Below, one piece after another: positions 36,932 through 45,748 of a stretch of 64,000 bases of DNA (positions are counted from its first letter, which is position 1; every line of letters starts with the position of its first letter). The position numbers and the translations under genes were made by a program. Location: the NCBI RefSeq assembly GCF_003865345.1, contig NZ_RMVE01000001.1, positions 868,001 through 932,000 on the forward strand, read 5' to 3'. Source of the DNA: Nonlabens xiamenensis (GTDB taxonomy: Bacteria; Bacteroidota; Bacteroidia; Flavobacteriales; Flavobacteriaceae). The notes under the pieces are model-generated. The model did not search any database, had not been told where the DNA came from, and was given only the letters and a program-made list of their open reading frames with translations.

Positions 36932-38431
36932 ATGTCAAATTATTTCAACACTTTATCCTTATCCCAAAAACTGCAGCAGCTTTCTCAATGCAGATTTATG
37001 GAGCCAGCCGAGTTTGAGGATGGTGTTCAAGCTTTAAAAAACAAAAAAATTACCATCATAGGTTGCGGCGCACAGGGACTTAATCAGGGATTGAATATGA
37101 GAGACTCTGGTTTGGATATTTCTTATGCCTTACGCCCAGAAGCCATCGAATCAAAGCGTGCTTCTTATCAAAATGCAACTGAAAACGATTTTAAGGTAGG
37201 AACGTATGACGAATTGATCCCAAATGCTGATTTGGTTTTGAATCTTACGCCAGACAAGCAACATGCCAATGTGGTAGAAACAGTCATGCCCTTAATGAAG
37301 AAGGGAGCTACTTTATCTTACTCACATGGCTTCAATATTGTTGAGGAGGGTCAACAAATTAGAGAGGACATCACTGTTATCATGGTGGCTCCCAAATGTC
37401 CGGGTTCTGAAGTTAGAGAGGAGTATAAAAGAGGTTTTGGAGTACCTACCCTGATTGCAGTACACCCAGAAAATGACCCTGAAGGAAAAGGCTGGGAACA
37501 GGCCAAGGCCTATGCCGTTGCCACAGGAGGTCATCGCGCAGGGGTTCTTGAATCTTCCTTTGTGGCAGAAGTCAAGAGCGATCTAATGGGAGAGCAAACT
37601 ATTTTGTGTGGGGTGCTTCAAACGGCATCCATCCTCTTATTTGATCGTATGATCGAATTGGGCATCGAGGAATCCTATGCCTCCAGATTGATTCAATATG
37701 GATGGGAACGTATTACAGAAGCCCTAAAACATGGCGGTATAACCAATATGATGGATCGCTTGGACAATGCTTCAAAGATAAAAGCCTATCAATTGTCAGA
37801 AGAACTGAAACAAATTTTGAAGCCGCTCTTTGAAAAACATATGGACGATATCATGTCAGGTCACTTCTCAGCCACCATGATGGAAGATTGGCACAATGAT
37901 GATGTTAATTTGCTGAAATGGCGAGCGGCTACAGAGAATACTGCCTTTGAGCAATCTAACGCTCAAGAAGCTACTCTGCCTGAACAGGAATATTTTGACC
38001 ATGGTACGGTAATGGTGGCTTTTATCAAATCTGGAGTCGAGTTGGCTTTTGAAACCATGGTTGCCTCTGGAATTGTAGAGGAAAGTGCGTACTACGAATC
38101 CTTGCACGAACTTCCGCTTATTGCCAATACGGTAGCCAGAAAAAAATTGTTTGAGATGAACAGGATCATTTCAGACACGGCAGAATATGGTTGCTATCTA
38201 TTTGATCATGCCTGTAAGCCATTGCTTGCGGATTTTGTAGATCAATTGGATAAATCCTTGATTGGTCAAGACTATGCCTATAAAACGGAAGGAGCATCTT
38301 CAACATCCCGAACCAAGAAACAAGTGGATAACCTGGAACTAATTGCTGTCAATAAAGCGATTAGAAATCATCCAATCGAATCTGTAGGTGAAAAACTTAG
38401 GGACTCCATGACGGCTATGAAATCCATCTAA
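36932..38431 (+). CDS. ilvC: Ketol-acid reductoisomerase (class II, long form)
   Basis: 499 residues, the long E. coli-like class with a duplicated knotted C-terminal domain rather than the roughly 330-residue class I. The Rossmann motif [19 protein letters not shown] is followed by SYALR, where Arg favours NADPH. Metal-site residues lie in [13 protein letters not shown] and in the second half. It converts acetolactate to dihydroxy-isovalerate and the Ile analogue. Confidence 0.96.
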   Translation: MSNYFNTLSLSQKLQQLSQCRFMEPAEFEDGVQALKNKKITIIGCGAQGLNQGLNMRDSGLDISYALRPEAIESKRASYQNATENDFKVGTYDELIPNADLVLNLTPDKQHANVVETVMPLMKKGATLSYSHGFNIVEEGQQIREDITVIMVAPKCPGSEVREEYKRGFGVPTLIAVHPENDPEGKGWEQAKAYAVATGGHRAGVLESSFVAEVKSDLMGEQTILCGVLQTASILLFDRMIELGIEESYASRLIQYGWERITEALKHGGITNMMDRLDNASKIKAYQLSEELKQILKPLFEKHMDDIMSGHFSATMMEDWHNDDVNLLKWRAATENTAFEQSNAQEATLPEQEYFDHGTVMVAFIKSGVELAFETMVASGIVEESAYYESLHELPLIANTVARKKLFEMNRIISDTAEYGCYLFDHACKPLLADFVDQLDKSLIGQDYAYKTEGASSTSRTKKQVDNLELIAVNKAIRNHPIESVGEKLRDSMTAMKSI

Positions 38432-38463
38432 TAACTATCAGAAATAGTTTTGAATAAATAAAC

Positions 38464-39729
38464 ATGAACGACAAACGACTTGCCTATTATCCAAAACTGG
38501 AAGACATCCGGAAGGCTGCTTTACGGCTGAAAGACGTGGCCTGTCGTACACCTTTGGAATTAAATGCCTGGTATTCTGACCAGTGGGATTGCTCGGTTTA
38601 TTTTAAACGAGAAGATCTACAGCCTGTCAGATCTTATAAAATTAGGGGAGCCTATAACAAAATCTCCTCATTGAGCAAAGAACAGCTGGACAAAGGAGTG
38701 GTTTGTGCCAGTGCTGGCAATCATGCACAAGGGGTCGCTATGTCCTGCAAACTGCTACAGTGTAAAGGTGTAATTTATATGCCCACGCCTACGCCTGTCC
38801 AAAAAATTGAGCAGGTCAGAATGTTTGGGGGCAGCTACATCACTATCCTTATGCAAGGTGATACCTATGATGATGCTTATGCCGCTGCCATGGAAAAGAA
38901 TAAAAAAGCTGGGATGACTTTTATCCACCCATTTGACGATGAGCAAGTGATTGAAGGTCAGGCTACAGTTGGTTTGGAAATTATTGACCAAGCCAAAGTG
39001 CCGGTAGACTACGTCATCATGCCTGTTGGAGGAGGTGGATTGAGCGCTGGCGTGTCTAGCGTGCTTAAATATTTATCACCAACGACCAAGATCATTGGGG
39101 TTGAACCCAAAGGAGCTCCATCAATGGGTACTTCATTGTTCAATGAGGTCAATACTACCTTAACCCATATAGATAGCTTTGTAGATGGTGCAGCAGTCAA
39201 GCGGGTGGGAGATCGTAATTTTGGTATCTGCCAGCAAAACCTATCTCAAGTGATCGCAGTGACTGAAGGCGCCATTTGTCAAACCATCTTGGATTTATAT
39301 AACAGCCAGGCCATAGTGGTGGAACCTGCAGGAGCCATGTCCATCACCGCCCTGGCCGAACTAAAGCAAGAGATTACGGGAAAGAATGTAGTATGTGTGA
39401 TCAGTGGAAGCAATAACGATATCACCCGTACGGCCGAAATCAAAGAACGCGCTTTGCTGGAATCCAGGCTCAAACACTATTTTATCATTCGTTTTCCACA
39501 GCGGGCAGGTGCTTTGAGAGAGTTTGTAGAAAAGGTCTTGGGCCCAAACGATGATATCACTCATTTTGAATATACCAAGAAAACAAACCGCATCAATGGA
39601 TCGGCAGTAGTCGGTATAGAACTCAAGGATACCGCAGATTTTGACGCGCTCGTGGAACGTATGAAAGCTTTGAACTTTTACGGTGATTATCTGAATGATA
39701 ATCCTACGCTCTTTGAATTCCTGGTCTGA
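38464..39729 (+). CDS. ilvA: Threonine dehydratase (biosynthetic)
   Basis: 421 residues. It deaminates threonine to 2-oxobutyrate, the entry to isoleucine. PLP Lys is in VRSYKIRGAYNKI; the phosphate loop is PVGGGGLSAGVSS; SAGNHAQGVA is intact. A single C-terminal ACT-like domain (FIIRFPQRAGALREFVEKVLG) gives the B. subtilis-type length rather than the two-ACT E. coli form. Last gene of the ilv unit. No obvious terminator follows before the arg leader. Confidence 0.95.
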   Translation: MNDKRLAYYPKLEDIRKAALRLKDVACRTPLELNAWYSDQWDCSVYFKREDLQPVRSYKIRGAYNKISSLSKEQLDKGVVCASAGNHAQGVAMSCKLLQCKGVIYMPTPTPVQKIEQVRMFGGSYITILMQGDTYDDAYAAAMEKNKKAGMTFIHPFDDEQVIEGQATVGLEIIDQAKVPVDYVIMPVGGGGLSAGVSSVLKYLSPTTKIIGVEPKGAPSMGTSLFNEVNTTLTHIDSFVDGAAVKRVGDRNFGICQQNLSQVIAVTEGAICQTILDLYNSQAIVVEPAGAMSITALAELKQEITGKNVVCVISGSNNDITRTAEIKERALLESRLKHYFIIRFPQRAGALREFVEKVLGPNDDITHFEYTKKTNRINGSAVVGIELKDTADFDALVERMKALNFYGDYLNDNPTLFEFLV

Positions 39730-39767
39730 TAACCATTATAATAAGCTTAAAATCTGCAGTTATGTTT

Positions 39768-39796
39768 TTGTCAATTAAAAAAATAGAGTACTTTTA
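39768..39796 (+). promoter_or_regulatory. Candidate Bacteroidota promoter for the arg operon
   Basis: TTG at 39768-39770 and TACTTTTA at 39789-39796 are 18 bp apart, close to the -33 TTG / -7 TAnnTTTG consensus of Bacteroidota. Start of transcription would fall near 39803, so the leader peptide may begin at the second ATG (39819) instead of 39801. Confidence 0.5.
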
Positions 39797-39800
39797 CTTT

Positions 39801-39872
39801 ATGAGTCAGTCACTGAATATGGAAAAAATACCGATGCCCTTGCGCCGCAGGGAGCGCCGTCGCCGTTTTTAA
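39801..39872 (+). CDS. Putative arginine leader peptide (arg attenuator)
   Basis: A 23-codon ORF ending in RRRERRRRF then TAA, with seven Arg in the eight codons 15-22, placed directly upstream of the arginine operon. An internal ATG at 39819 gives a 17-residue version, MEKIPMPLRRRERRRRF. Such Arg runs are expected only by selection for charging-state sensing. Downstream, 39966-40049, are alternative RNA hairpins. No homologue search was possible. Confidence 0.8.
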   Translation: MSQSLNMEKIPMPLRRRERRRRF

Positions 39873-39965
39873 TCAGGCCGTATTTTCTCACTATTCATTC
39901 TTATCACATTGACTTTTTCTTCTCACATATTTTTAAGCAGTATCAAACCCTTTAATTCCAAGGGG

Positions 39966-40049
39966 GCACCTTTGTTGCGCTGTGTGTTGAATCGCCGCCC
40001 GTAAGGGTGTAGCATTTATCGGGAACCAGGTGCGTCCGGTTCTTCTTTT
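39966..40049 (+). terminator. Arg attenuator: terminator hairpin with competing upstream pairing
   Basis: Terminator: GAACC (40023-40027) plus GG (40029-40030) pair with CC (40036-40037) plus GGTTC (40038-40042), one bulged A, followed by TTCTTTT. The A bulge and neighbours AGGTGC (40028-40033) can instead pair with GCACCT (39966-39971), which would break the terminator. This is the geometry of an antiterminator. About 37 nt separate it from the first gene. Confidence 0.55.
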
Positions 40050-40086
40050 CAAGTCAGCTTTTTTTCATTCACTCAAATCGATTACC

Positions 40087-40713
40087 ATGGACATCGTTAT
40101 TGCCCATAGTCAACATACCATTTATGCGCCTATCATCTGTGATACCATCGCCGAGGCCGCCAAAGTGCGCGGTACCGGGATTGCCAAGCGCACCCCAGAA
40201 TATATCCGCACCAAAATGCAAAACGGGAATGCCGTCATAGCCTTGGATGGCGAAAAGTTTGCCGGCTTCTGCTATATAGAACAATGGGGACACGGAAAAT
40301 TTGTCGCTAATTCTGGATTGATCGTTCATCCGGATTACCGCAACCAGGGACTGGCCAAATTGATCAAGAAACGCGTTTTTCTACTTTCTAGGGAAAAATT
40401 CCCAGAAGCCAAAATTTTCAGCATCACTACCGGATTAGCAGTGATGAAAATGAACAGTGATTTGGGCTATCGTCCGGTAACTTTCTCAGAACTCACCGAT
40501 GACCAACAATTCTGGAACGGTTGTCAAACCTGTAAGAATTACGATATCCTCCAGCGTACTGAACAGCGCATGTGTCTGTGTACCGGGATGATTTATGATC
40601 CAGAAAAACAGGCCTCCAACAACACCAAGCCCATCAAAAAATCGGTTTTCGATCGGCTCAAACAAATTAAACAACACTTGATCCTTAAAAATGATTCCCA
40701 TGAAAAAAAATAA
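40087..40713 (+). CDS. GNAT N-acyltransferase, candidate N-acylglutamate synthase
   Basis: 208 residues from MDIVIAHSQHTIYAPII. GNAT fold with FAGFCYIEQWGHGKFVANSGLIVHPDYRNQGLAKLIKKRVF (acyl-CoA binding QGLAK loop). It is the first gene of the arg operon, where Bacteroidota carry a GNAT enzyme that is the best candidate for the missing N-acetyl- or N-succinylglutamate synthase; no classical argA or argJ is in the window. A Cys-rich tail (GCQTCKNYDILQRTEQRMCLCTG) is unusual. The stop overlaps the argG start by 14 bp. Confidence 0.8.
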   Translation: MDIVIAHSQHTIYAPIICDTIAEAAKVRGTGIAKRTPEYIRTKMQNGNAVIALDGEKFAGFCYIEQWGHGKFVANSGLIVHPDYRNQGLAKLIKKRVFLLSREKFPEAKIFSITTGLAVMKMNSDLGYRPVTFSELTDDQQFWNGCQTCKNYDILQRTEQRMCLCTGMIYDPEKQASNNTKPIKKSVFDRLKQIKQHLILKNDSHEKK

Positions 40714-41893
40714 GAAATTGGTATTGGCCTATAGTGGTGGTTTGGATACCTCTTACTGCGCTGTCTCCCTTTCCAGGGAACACGGCTATGAAGTACATGC
40801 CGTATGCGTGAATACCGGTGGCTTTTCAACCGATGAGATCAAGACGATTGAGTCCAATGCCATAAAAATGGGGGTGGCTTCTTTTACAGCTATCGATGCG
40901 GTAGAGACCTTTTACCAAAAAGTGGTCAAATACCTTATTTATGGAAATGTACTTAAAAACAATACTTATCCTTTATCGGTCAGTGCTGAGCGTATAGTGC
41001 AAGCCGTCGAGATTGTAACCCATGCAAAAAAAATAGATGCTGCCTATATCGCTCACGGTAGCACTGGAGCTGGTAATGATCAGGTGAGATTTGACATGAT
41101 CTTTCAAACTCTGGCTCCAGCCATAGAAATTATCACCCCCATAAGGGATCAATCGCTTTCGCGAAAGCAGGAAATCGACTATCTCAAAGCACAAGGAATC
41201 GATCTGTCCTGGGAAAAAGCCCAGTATTCCATCAATAAGGGATTATGGGGAACCAGCGTGGGTGGATCCGAAACCCTGACTTCCAGACATCCATTACCGG
41301 AGGAAGCCTATCCCTCGCAGTTGAATCAAACCCAACCCAAAGAGCTCCAACTTTCTTTCCAACATGGCGAACTTGCCGCTGTCAATGGACAGACCGGAAC
41401 TGCGGTTGCGCTTATTCAAATGGTACAGAACGAGGCAAGCGCTTATGCCATCGGCAGGGATATCCATGTGGGGGACACCATTGTTGGACTCAAAGGCCGG
41501 GTTGGTTTTGAAGCGGCAGCCGCCTTGGTGATTATTAAAGCACATCACTTACTGGAAAAACATGTGCTCAGCAAATGGCAGTTGCAGCATAAAGATTATC
41601 TGGCCAATTTCTACGGAATGCACCTTCATGAAGGTCAGTATCTGGATCCGGTGATGAGGGATATGGAAGCTTTTTTACAAAGCAGTCAGCGGCAGGTAAG
41701 TGGGGAAGTATTTGTACGTTTAAAACCATATCACTTTAGCCTGGAAGGTGTGGAAAGCAACCAAGATTTGATGAATGCAGAATTTGGTACTTATGGCGAA
41801 GAAAACACGGCATGGAATGCTCAGGAAGCCAGAGGTTTTATCAAGATTCTGGGGAATAGCAATAAAGTATATCACCAAATTAATGCCTCATGA
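40700..41893 (+). CDS. argG: Argininosuccinate synthase
   Basis: 397 residues from MKKNKKLVLAYSGG. It joins citrulline and aspartate with ATP. The P-loop-like SGGLDTS and GSTGAGNDQVRFD are visible, as is the family's Bacteroidota form. Its start lies within the end of the GNAT gene. A near-perfect dispersed palindrome (41154-41168) is inside the gene, read as SLSRK. Confidence 0.95.
   Translation: MKKNKKLVLAYSGGLDTSYCAVSLSREHGYEVHAVCVNTGGFSTDEIKTIESNAIKMGVASFTAIDAVETFYQKVVKYLIYGNVLKNNTYPLSVSAERIVQAVEIVTHAKKIDAAYIAHGSTGAGNDQVRFDMIFQTLAPAIEIITPIRDQSLSRKQEIDYLKAQGIDLSWEKAQYSINKGLWGTSVGGSETLTSRHPLPEEAYPSQLNQTQPKELQLSFQHGELAAVNGQTGTAVALIQMVQNEASAYAIGRDIHVGDTIVGLKGRVGFEAAAALVIIKAHHLLEKHVLSKWQLQHKDYLANFYGMHLHEGQYLDPVMRDMEAFLQSSQRQVSGEVFVRLKPYHFSLEGVESNQDLMNAEFGTYGEENTAWNAQEARGFIKILGNSNKVYHQINAS
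41154..41168. repeat. Dispersed palindrome, imperfect copy (last base changed), in argG
   Basis: CGCTTTCGCGAAAGC followed by A instead of G; 15 of 16 match. Confidence 0.75.
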
Positions 41894-42885
41894 TAAAAGT
41901 AGGAATTATAGGAGGAGCGGGATATACCGCTGGCGAACTCATCCGGTTGTTGCTGAATCATCCGCAGGTTGAGCTTGATTTCGTTTTTTCTACCTCCAAT
42001 GCGGGTAACCCCATTCATCATATTCATCAAGATCTTTTGGGATCGATGGATCAAGACTTTACGGATCAAATCAATGCTGAGGTTGAGGTATTGTTTCTTT
42101 GCCTAGGCCATGGAAACTCTAAAGAGTTCCTGACTACCCATGAGTTTTCGTCAACTACCCGGATCATTGATTTGAGCAACGATTTTCGCCTTGAGCGTGA
42201 TGCAAACCCGCTATTAAAAGGGAAAAGTCATCCCAGCCCATTTGTTTATGGGCTAAGTGAATGGCAACGAGAAAAGGTGCAGAAGGCTCAATATATTGCC
42301 AATCCAGGTTGTTTTGCCACGGCCATCCAATTGGCTTTACTTCCCCTGGCATCCTCTGGATATTTAACCAGAGACGTCCATATCAACGCGGTGACAGGTG
42401 CAACTGGTGCAGGAACCAGTCTTTCTCCTACTACGCATTTTACCTGGCGGGACAATAATTTTTCCCATTATAAGGCTTTCCAGCACCAGCATCTGGACGA
42501 GATCCAAGAGAGCCTGTCTGCTCAACAATCTGCAGCTATAGGCTCCTTGATGTTTTTGCCCCATAGAGGGAACTTCAGCAGGGGGATTTTTGCTACTTCA
42601 TATACAGAAGTTGAGGCCAGTCTAGAAGAGATCAAGCAAATTTATGCTGATTGTTACAAAGATGCTGCCTTTGTACACTGCGCTGCATCACCTTTGCACC
42701 TCAAACAAGTAGTGAACACCAATAAGTGTTTTCTTCACCTTGAAAAACATGGGAAATACGTATTGATCACCAGTATCATTGATAATTTGCTGAAGGGGGC
42801 CTCAGGACAAGCCATTCAGAATATGAATTTGATGTTGGGTTTCCCAGAAGAACAGGGACTCCAATTAAAAGCCAACTTTTTTTAA
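41890..42885 (+). CDS. argC: N-acetyl/succinyl-gamma-glutamyl-phosphate reductase
   Basis: 331 residues. It reduces the acylglutamyl phosphate to its semialdehyde with NADPH. Rossmann start VGIIGGAGYTAGELIRLL; catalytic Cys in NPGCFATAIQLALLPL. Overlaps argG by 4 bp (ATGA). Confidence 0.95.
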   Translation: MIKVGIIGGAGYTAGELIRLLLNHPQVELDFVFSTSNAGNPIHHIHQDLLGSMDQDFTDQINAEVEVLFLCLGHGNSKEFLTTHEFSSTTRIIDLSNDFRLERDANPLLKGKSHPSPFVYGLSEWQREKVQKAQYIANPGCFATAIQLALLPLASSGYLTRDVHINAVTGATGAGTSLSPTTHFTWRDNNFSHYKAFQHQHLDEIQESLSAQQSAAIGSLMFLPHRGNFSRGIFATSYTEVEASLEEIKQIYADCYKDAAFVHCAASPLHLKQVVNTNKCFLHLEKHGKYVLITSIIDNLLKGASGQAIQNMNLMLGFPEEQGLQLKANFF

Positions 42886-42894
42886 AACTACAGC

Positions 42895-43695
42895 ATGAAA
42901 ATAGCGATTATAGGAACCGGAAACTTGGGCAGGTCAATCGCCAAAGGCTTGATTGATACGAATGCCATCACCAGCTTGTATCTCACTAAAAGAAATACAG
43001 CCGATTTGCAGGAATTTGCCGATTTTAAAGGTGTTCATATCACATCAGACAATGAAAAGGCCATTTCTAACAGCGATATCATTATTTATGCTGTGCAGCC
43101 CGCACACCTTAAAGATATCTTAGAACAATCTGTTCATTTACTCCACGATAATCACGTATTCATCTCTACAGTTACTGGGTTTACGCTGCAGGGACTGGAA
43201 GAGGCACTTGGGGCAGATCGATATATTATCCGCGCGATGCCCAATACAGCGATTGCCGTCGGTAAATCCATGACCTGTTTGTGTGGTAGCGAACAAGGAA
43301 AACAACGCATCAAAGTGGCTCAGGCGATTTTTAACAGACTGGGAGCAACCCTTGTCATCCCTGAAGAGCAAATGCAGGCAGCCACTGTGGTATGTGCCAG
43401 TGGCGTTGCTTTTTGGATGCGTTTGATCAGGGCCAGCACCCAAGCGGCTATCCAATTGGGTTTTGATGCCAAAGAAGCGCAAATGTTAGCCATGCATACG
43501 GCTGAAGGGGCCGCCAACCTGCTTATCCATACAGGGAACCATCCTGAAGAAGAAATCGACAAGGTGACTACACCCAAAGGATGTACAATTGAAGGCTTGA
43601 ACGAAATGGAACACAAAGGCCTGAGCTCTTCGCTTATTCAGGGAATGATCGCGTCCTTTCAAAAAATTAATAATATCAAGGAGAGACAGATATGA
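42895..43695 (+). CDS. proC: Pyrroline-5-carboxylate reductase
   Basis: 266 residues. IAIIGTGNLGRSIAKGL at the N-terminus and the C-terminal VTTPKGCTIEGLNEME with a conserved substrate loop. It makes proline from pyrroline-5-carboxylate. It sits inside the arg operon 9 bp after argC and overlaps argD by 4 bp, so it is coregulated with arginine genes. A role in the arginine route itself cannot be excluded but is not indicated. Confidence 0.93.
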   Translation: MKIAIIGTGNLGRSIAKGLIDTNAITSLYLTKRNTADLQEFADFKGVHITSDNEKAISNSDIIIYAVQPAHLKDILEQSVHLLHDNHVFISTVTGFTLQGLEEALGADRYIIRAMPNTAIAVGKSMTCLCGSEQGKQRIKVAQAIFNRLGATLVIPEEQMQAATVVCASGVAFWMRLIRASTQAAIQLGFDAKEAQMLAMHTAEGAANLLIHTGNHPEEEIDKVTTPKGCTIEGLNEMEHKGLSSSLIQGMIASFQKINNIKERQI

Positions 43696-44816
43696 GCTTA
43701 TTTGATGTATATCCTTTATTCGATGTAAATCCGGTAAAAGGCCGTGATGTTTATGTTTATGATGAATCGGGTAATGAGTACCTTGATCTCTACGGTGGTC
43801 ACGCGGTGATTTCCATCGGCCATTCCCATCCAGAATTTGTAAAGGCTCTAAAATCCCAATTGGACCAATTGGCTTTTTATAGCAATGCGGTTCAAAATCC
43901 GCTGCAGTCTAAGTATGCCGAGACCCTGGTTAAGGCCTCAGATTGTGCCAACTACCAGTTATTCCTATGTAACTCTGGCGCAGAAGCTAATGAAAACGCG
44001 CTAAAACTCGCTTCCTTTCACACAGGAAAAGCTAAAATTGTTGCTTTTAAAAATGGATTTCACGGACGTACATCAGCCGCTGTAGCAGCTACAGACAATC
44101 AAAAAATTATTGCCCCACTCAATCGGCAGCAACAAGTGGAACTGGTCGATTTAGGGGATCTTGAGGTGGTAGAAATAGCGCTTTCGCGAAAGGATTGCTG
44201 TGCGGTAATCGTGGAATGTATTCAAGGCGTGGGTGGTCTGGACGAGGGTGCAGGAGAATTTTTCAAGGAGTTACAGCGGTTGTGCAAAAAATATCAATGC
44301 CTGCTGATCGCTGATGAAGTGCAGTCGGGCTTTGGACGCAGTGGCGAATTCTTTGCCTTTCAAAAACACGGTCTGGAACCCGATATTATTTCTATGGCCA
44401 AAGGTATGGGTAATGGCTTTCCCGTCGGCGGAATTTTAATCCATCCTTCCATTAAAGCTTCCCATGGGTTGTTGGGAACCACTTTTGGTGGAAATCATTT
44501 GGCTTGTGTCGCTGGATTAAGTGTTCTGAAAGTATTGGAGCAAGAACAATTAATGAAAAATGTCAAGCAGCAGCAGGCGTATGTGCAGCAACAAGTCGAG
44601 CAAATTCCGGCCATTAAGAAGTTAAAGGGACGCGGATTGATGCTGGGTCTGGAGTTTGACTATCCAGTGTCTGATTTGCGTAAAAAGCTACTTTATGAGC
44701 ACCATATCTTTACTGGAAGTGCCAAAAACCCTAACCTCTTGCGTATACTACCTCCATTGACCGTTCAAACACAACACTGGGATCGATTTTTTCAAGCCTT
44801 AAAAGCATCTTTATGA
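43692..44816 (+). CDS. argD: Acylornithine aminotransferase
   Basis: 374 residues, PLP class III. Motifs: YLDLYGGHAVISIGHSHPEF, NSGAEANENALKLA, ADEVQSGFGRSGEFF and the PLP lysine in ISMAKGMGNGFPVGG. It transaminates acylglutamate semialdehyde. Overlaps proC and argF' by 4 bp each. It contains an imperfect dispersed palindrome (44179-44193, read as ALSRK). Confidence 0.94.
   Translation: MSLFDVYPLFDVNPVKGRDVYVYDESGNEYLDLYGGHAVISIGHSHPEFVKALKSQLDQLAFYSNAVQNPLQSKYAETLVKASDCANYQLFLCNSGAEANENALKLASFHTGKAKIVAFKNGFHGRTSAAVAATDNQKIIAPLNRQQQVELVDLGDLEVVEIALSRKDCCAVIVECIQGVGGLDEGAGEFFKELQRLCKKYQCLLIADEVQSGFGRSGEFFAFQKHGLEPDIISMAKGMGNGFPVGGILIHPSIKASHGLLGTTFGGNHLACVAGLSVLKVLEQEQLMKNVKQQQAYVQQQVEQIPAIKKLKGRGLMLGLEFDYPVSDLRKKLLYEHHIFTGSAKNPNLLRILPPLTVQTQHWDRFFQALKASL
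44179..44193. repeat. Dispersed palindrome, imperfect copy in argD
   Basis: CGCTTTCGCGAAAGG, same frame as the argG copy (ALSRK). Confidence 0.65.
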
Positions 44817-45748
44817 AGCATTACACCTCTATACAGGATATCAGCGAGTTGGACAGTTTGGTTAAAGATGCCTTTTCGCTCAAGCGAAATCCACGTGCTT
44901 TTGAAACTCTAGGTAAAGGAAAAACGCTGGTGATGCTTTTTTTTAATGCCAGCTTACGCACCAGGCTGAGTACGGAAAATGCGGCCAAGAATCTGGGAAT
45001 GGATGTACAAATACTCAACGTTACGGACTCTTGGAAACTCGAGTTTGCCGATGGCAGTATAATGAATGCCGATACTTCTGAACATGTAAGGGAAGCCGCA
45101 CAAGTAATTGCGCAATACGCAGACGTGCTAGCTGTTCGCGCTTTCCCCAGCCTGACCGATAAACAGGCCGACCAACAGGAAATGGTGTTGAAGTCATTTA
45201 TCAAATATGCTGGCATCCCTGTGGTCAATATGGAAAGCGCAACCCAGCACCCGCTGCAAGCACTGGCAGACTTGATCACGATTGAAGAAAACAAAACCAT
45301 AAAGCAACCGAAGGTGGTATTGTCTTGGGCGCCACACCCCAAAGCCTTACCCCATGCGGTGGCCAATTCTTTTATCCAAATCATGCAGCGTGCTGAGGTA
45401 GATCTAAGTATTACCCATCCTGAAGGCTACGGACTCGACCCTAACATTGTGCAAGGTACTCCGGTGATCTACGATCAGGAAAAAGCGCTGGAGCAAGCAG
45501 ATTTTGTCTACGTAAAAAACTGGAGTTCGTTTGAGAATTACGGCAAGGTGTTATCGCAGGATCCATCATGGATGATGACGACCGACAAACTAAATCATGC
45601 CCGGTTCATGCATTGTTTGCCAGTACGCCGAAATGTAGTCGTGGAAGATGCCGTATTGGATAGTGATCAGTCCCTGGTGATTCAACAGGCGGGAAACAGG
45701 ACCTTTTCAGCCCAAGTCGTGTTGAAAAATATATTGGAAAAGCTATGA
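44813..45748 (+). CDS. argF': N-succinylornithine carbamoyltransferase (ArgF'-type)
   Basis: 311 residues. Carbamoyl-phosphate site FFNASLRTRLSTENAAKNLGMDV; substrate region ADTSEHVREAAQVIAQYADVLAVRAF; EHCLPVR-equivalent FMHCLPVRRN; ATQHPLQALADLITI. It belongs to the acetyl/succinyl-ornithine class, not plain OTC. Ser89 sits where Xanthomonas AOTCase has Glu92 and Bacteroides SOTCase has Pro90 (by-eye alignment), favouring succinylornithine. It overlaps argD and argB by 4 bp each. The variant palindrome at 44874-44889 reads FSLKRN. Confidence 0.92.
   Translation: MKHYTSIQDISELDSLVKDAFSLKRNPRAFETLGKGKTLVMLFFNASLRTRLSTENAAKNLGMDVQILNVTDSWKLEFADGSIMNADTSEHVREAAQVIAQYADVLAVRAFPSLTDKQADQQEMVLKSFIKYAGIPVVNMESATQHPLQALADLITIEENKTIKQPKVVLSWAPHPKALPHAVANSFIQIMQRAEVDLSITHPEGYGLDPNIVQGTPVIYDQEKALEQADFVYVKNWSSFENYGKVLSQDPSWMMTTDKLNHARFMHCLPVRRNVVVEDAVLDSDQSLVIQQAGNRTFSAQVVLKNILEKL
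44874..44889. repeat. Variant palindrome TTTCGCT-CA-AGCGAAA (intragenic)
   Basis: 7-bp arms around CA in argF', read as FSLKRN, the same reading as the copy in the histidine kinase (FSLTRN). Confidence 0.45.

Noticed and set aside
44821-45384. 187-codon open frame antisense to argF'
   Set aside because: Lies wholly under a well-supported gene; composition is that of a shadow frame.
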